From [Clostridium] leptum DSM 753 (GTDB lineage Bacteria; Bacillota; Clostridia; Oscillospirales; Acutalibacteraceae): 64,000 nt of DNA. The first letter of the stretch is position 1. Each line of letters opens with the position of its first letter. Positions 61,216 through 64,000 of this stretch are shown one piece after another. Location of the stretch: positions 310,001 through 374,000 of the forward strand of contig DS480347.1 in the NCBI GenBank assembly GCA_000154345.1, given 5' to 3'. A program made the position numbers and the translations under genes. The notes under the pieces are model-generated. The model did not search any database. It saw nothing but the letters and a program-made list of their open reading frames with translations, and had not been told where the DNA came from.

Positions 61216-63270
61216 ATGAGCAAAAAACATAATCAAAAGCTGATTACCCCTGAGATTTTACGGCAGGCTGTGATTGGCTCCTTTCAAAAATTGAATCCCC
61301 GCTACATGATGAAAAATCCGGTAATGTTTGTGGTAGAGGTGGGCTGCGCCATTACTCTGGTGCTTTCCTTCTTCCCCAACGTATTCGGGGATTTAGCGCA
61401 AAGCAATCTGCGCACCTATAACATTATTGTATGTGTGATCCTATTCATCACGGTTCTGTTCGCGAACTTCGCTGAGTCTGTGGCGGAGGGCCGGGGCAAG
61501 GCCCAGGCTGCCAGCCTGAAAAAGACCCAAAAGGAAACCAAGGCCCGGCTGCTGAAGGAGGACGGCACCGAGGAGGTCGTTCTTTCCAACGAGTTGAAAA
61601 AAGGCGACGTGGTTATGGTTTCTGCCGGCGAGATTATCCCTGGCGACGGCGAGGTTATCGAGGGTATTGCCTCTGTGGATGAATCTGCCATCACCGGCGA
61701 ATCAGCTCCGGTGGTAAGAGAGTCCGGCGGAGATTTCTGCTCCGTCACCGGCGGCACAACAGTGGTATCCGACTGGCTCAAGGTGAAAATCACCTCAGAC
61801 CCCGGAAACAGCTTCCTTGACCGGATGATCGCCCTGGTAGAGGGCGCTTCCCGAAAAAAGACTCCTAACGAGATCGCGCTGAATACTCTGCTGGTTTCCT
61901 TGACCATCATCTTCATGATCGTGATCGTGACTCTGTATCCCATCGGTATTTATTCCGGCGTGCAGCTTCAGACCTCTACTTTGATCGCTCTGGCTGTCTG
62001 CCTGATTCCTACCACCATCGGCGGCCTGCTTTCCGCTATTGGTATCGCCGGTATGGACAGAGTTACCCGGTTCAACGTAATCGCTATGTCTGGTAAGGCG
62101 GTAGAAGCCTGCGGCGACGTGGATACTATGATTCTGGATAAGACCGGCACCATTACCTACGGCAATCGTCTGGCTGCGGACTTTTTCCCGGTGGGAGGAG
62201 CTAACCGCAGCGACCTGGTTCGCTGTGCCGCCCTCACCAGCCTGAGAGACGAAACTCCCGAAGGAAAATCCACCGTGGAGCTTGCACGCAGAATGGGAGA
62301 CAACAGCCAGGAGATTGACGGTTCCAGCTTTATCGAGTTTACCGCTCAAACCCGTATGAGCGGTGTGGACCTGCCCGATGGGACTAAAATCAGAAAAGGC
62401 GCCGCTGAGGCTATCGAGCAGTATGTCAAGGAGCTGGGCGGAAAGATTCCGGAGGATCTTCACGATCAGGTGAATAAGATTTCCAGCCTGGGCGGCACAC
62501 CTCTGACCGTGTGTGAAAATGACCGGATCCTGGGCGTTATCTACCTGAAGGATACGGTAAAGCCTGGCATGGTAGAGCGTTTCGAGCGTCTGAGAGCCAT
62601 TGGCATTAAGACCATTATGTGCACCGGCGATAACCCGCTGACTGCCGCCACCATCGCCAAGGAGGCGGGCGTGGATGGCTTTATCGCGGAGTGTAAGCCT
62701 GAGGACAAAATCGACGTAATCAAGAAAGAACAGGCGGAGGGTAAAATCGTTGCTATGACTGGCGACGGTACCAACGACGCTCCCGCTCTGGCACAGGCCA
62801 ACGTCGGCTTGGCAATGAACAGCGGTACGACCGCCGCGAAGGAAGCCGCCAACATGGTAGACCTGGATTCCGACCCCACCAAGATCTTGGAGGTCGTGGA
62901 GATCGGCAAGCAGCTTCTGATTACCCGCGGCAGCTTGACCACTTTCTCTATCGCTAACGATATCGCAAAATATTTCGCGATTATCCCGGCTATGTTCATG
63001 CAGGCGATTCCGGCGCTGAGTGTGCTCAATATTATGCATCTGGCGTCGCCCTACAGCGCGATCCTTTCCGCTTTGATCTTTAACGCCATTATTATTCCTT
63101 GCCTGATTCCTTTGGCAATGAAGGGTGTAAAATACAAGCCCATGTCGTCAGGCAAGCTGCTGGCCAGAAATATGCTGATCTATGGCGTAGGCGGTATTAT
63201 TACCCCGTTTATTGGAATTAAGATCATCGATTTGATCATTCATCCATTGCTGACCCTCATCGGACTATAA
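61216..63270 (+). CDS. kdpB: Potassium-transporting P-type ATPase catalytic subunit KdpB
   Basis: A 684-residue P-type ATPase that energises potassium uptake. The phosphorylated Asp is D308 in DKTGTITYGN, the A-domain has TGESAPV, and the hinge is MTGDGTNDAPAL followed by NSGT. Seven membrane helices are expected. I chose ATG 61216, which has AAGGAGGAA upstream and begins MSKKHNQKLITPEIL; the frame is open to 61162 inside kdpA but that is not a plausible start. kdpC begins 15 bp after the stop. Confidence 0.98.
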   Translation: MSKKHNQKLITPEILRQAVIGSFQKLNPRYMMKNPVMFVVEVGCAITLVLSFFPNVFGDLAQSNLRTYNIIVCVILFITVLFANFAESVAEGRGKAQAASLKKTQKETKARLLKEDGTEEVVLSNELKKGDVVMVSAGEIIPGDGEVIEGIASVDESAITGESAPVVRESGGDFCSVTGGTTVVSDWLKVKITSDPGNSFLDRMIALVEGASRKKTPNEIALNTLLVSLTIIFMIVIVTLYPIGIYSGVQLQTSTLIALAVCLIPTTIGGLLSAIGIAGMDRVTRFNVIAMSGKAVEACGDVDTMILDKTGTITYGNRLAADFFPVGGANRSDLVRCAALTSLRDETPEGKSTVELARRMGDNSQEIDGSSFIEFTAQTRMSGVDLPDGTKIRKGAAEAIEQYVKELGGKIPEDLHDQVNKISSLGGTPLTVCENDRILGVIYLKDTVKPGMVERFERLRAIGIKTIMCTGDNPLTAATIAKEAGVDGFIAECKPEDKIDVIKKEQAEGKIVAMTGDGTNDAPALAQANVGLAMNSGTTAAKEAANMVDLDSDPTKILEVVEIGKQLLITRGSLTTFSIANDIAKYFAIIPAMFMQAIPALSVLNIMHLASPYSAILSALIFNAIIIPCLIPLAMKGVKYKPMSSGKLLARNMLIYGVGGIITPFIGIKIIDLIIHPLLTLIGL

Positions 63271-63285
63271 GGAGGAAGATGTTTT

Positions 63286-64000
63286 ATGAAAGATTCTGTA
63301 AAGCGCGCTCTGCACGGCTCCCGGCAGGCAGTGGTGGTTACTGTCGTGCTGATGCTGATCTGCGGGCTGCTGTTTCCCCTGTTGCTTACAGGGCTTTCCT
63401 CGCTGATCTTCCCCCATCAGGCAAACGGAAGCCTGATCACGGTCGACGGCATGACGGTAGGCGCTAAGAATGTAGGCCAGGAATTCACCGAGGATTACTA
63501 TATGTGGAGCCGTCCCTCCGCTTATCATTACAACGTTTATGTAGAGGATGAGGAGGGCAACCAAACCTATACCGATGGTACTGAATTCCCCGGTTTAGGC
63601 TCCGGTTCCAACAACTACGCGCCTTCCAACCCCGCGCTCATTGAGCGGGTGGAGCAGGATGTTGTGAACTATGTGGCGCGCACACTGAAAGTAGACACAT
63701 CGGAGCTTCCGGGCGAGGCTGAGCTGCTTGACGCGCAAATGACCTATATCGCGGAAAAAGCGAATATTTCAGTTGATCAGCTGAAACAGCAGGCGGCTGA
63801 CATTCCGGATGACAGCAGCGAGGCTCTTGCCTATCTTGCGGAAGCGGCGGGCCTGCCCACCGAAGAAAAGGATCTGGAGGCTCTGGCAAGTGAGGCTCCT
63901 ACCCTGTATCAGCTGCAAAAGGAATCTATCGCGCAGGCGGCGAACACATCAATCGAAGAGGTAGAGGACATAATTTCGTCTCTTCCGACTGACTTGATGA
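63286..64000 (+). CDS. kdpC: Potassium-transporting ATPase subunit KdpC with an unusual insert (partial)
   Basis: The first 238 codons of kdpC, cut by the window end. It has an N-terminal membrane helix (about 15-38), then the KdpC segments FPHQANGSLI, VGQEFTEDYYMWSRPSAYHYN and GSGSNNYAPSNPALIERV. In ordinary KdpC (about 190-200 residues) the motif SGSGLDPHIS follows within 20-30 residues. Here about 110 extra, mainly helical residues intervene, containing three related units (AEKANISVDQLKQQ, AEAAGLPTEEKDLEAL, AQAANTSIEEVEDI), and the window ends at PTDLM, which looks like the residues just before that motif. KdpC bridges KdpA and KdpB. GGAGG precedes the ATG. Confidence 0.93.
   Translation, partial: MKDSVKRALHGSRQAVVVTVVLMLICGLLFPLLLTGLSSLIFPHQANGSLITVDGMTVGAKNVGQEFTEDYYMWSRPSAYHYNVYVEDEEGNQTYTDGTEFPGLGSGSNNYAPSNPALIERVEQDVVNYVARTLKVDTSELPGEAELLDAQMTYIAEKANISVDQLKQQAADIPDDSSEALAYLAEAAGLPTEEKDLEALASEAPTLYQLQKESIAQAANTSIEEVEDIISSLPTDLM

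Overview
The window is a chromosomal segment of an anaerobic, endospore-forming Firmicute, most likely class Clostridia. The evidence is a ferredoxin-type [FeFe] hydrogenase, a complete gerA-type spore germination operon, the SepF/YlmH/DivIVA division cluster, strong Shine-Dalgarno sites with frequent TTG and GTG starts, and extended -10 promoters. Base composition is near 50 to 55% G+C through most genes. I see no tRNA, rRNA, CRISPR array, phage or insertion sequence; this is mainly core genome with a few accessory islands.

Layout. 1-3.5 kb: end of a probable sensory hydrogenase, a PP2C/SpoIIE-type phosphatase, an [FeFe] hydrogenase and an acyl-CoA thioesterase. 3.7-7.6 kb: an AT-richer envelope-glycosylation island with a large membrane protein gene broken by four frame changes, a GT2 glycosyltransferase and a HAD phosphatase. 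8.1-16.2 kb: miaB, ylbF, mutS, mutL, miaA (tRNA modification and mismatch repair). 16.4-24.9 kb: HlyD-like protein, yggS, sepF, ylmH, divIVA, ileS, lspA, rluD. 25-27.3 kb (minus): a DUF4349 lipoprotein and galE. 27.6-32.7 kb: ppx/gppA, ppk1 and a phosphofructokinase. 33-36.3 kb (minus): a sugar ABC importer lacking its ATPase gene. 36.8-43.3 kb: trmB, a calcium-motif lipoprotein, a two-component system, yqhQ and prmC (frameshifted at an A8 tract). 43.4-49.6 kb: recA, recX, rimO, pgsA, cysE, cysS. 49.8-54.8 kb: DUF4363 and DUF421 genes divergent from gerAA-gerAB-gerAC. 54.9-64 kb: a small membrane protein, kdpD-kdpE, then a 32-codon ORF and kdpF-kdpA-kdpB-kdpC, with kdpC running off the end.

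Functional themes. The kdp locus is a self-contained potassium-limitation response: the KdpD/KdpE sensor pair, putative tandem operator repeats in front of both transcription units, and the pump operon. ppx-ppk1 makes and degrades polyphosphate. mutS-mutL and recA-recX serve DNA repair. cysE-cysS link cysteine synthesis to its tRNA charging, with an attenuator-like leader before cysE.

The points most worth a second look are: the KdpC protein, which carries an insert of about 110 residues with three related helical units just before the expected conserved C-terminal motif; the prmC frameshift on a slippery A8 run; the cluster of frame changes in the glycosylation island; the attenuator-like leader of cysE; and the 11-bp-phased direct repeats at the kdp promoters. 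I did not find a convincing wholly new multi-gene system.
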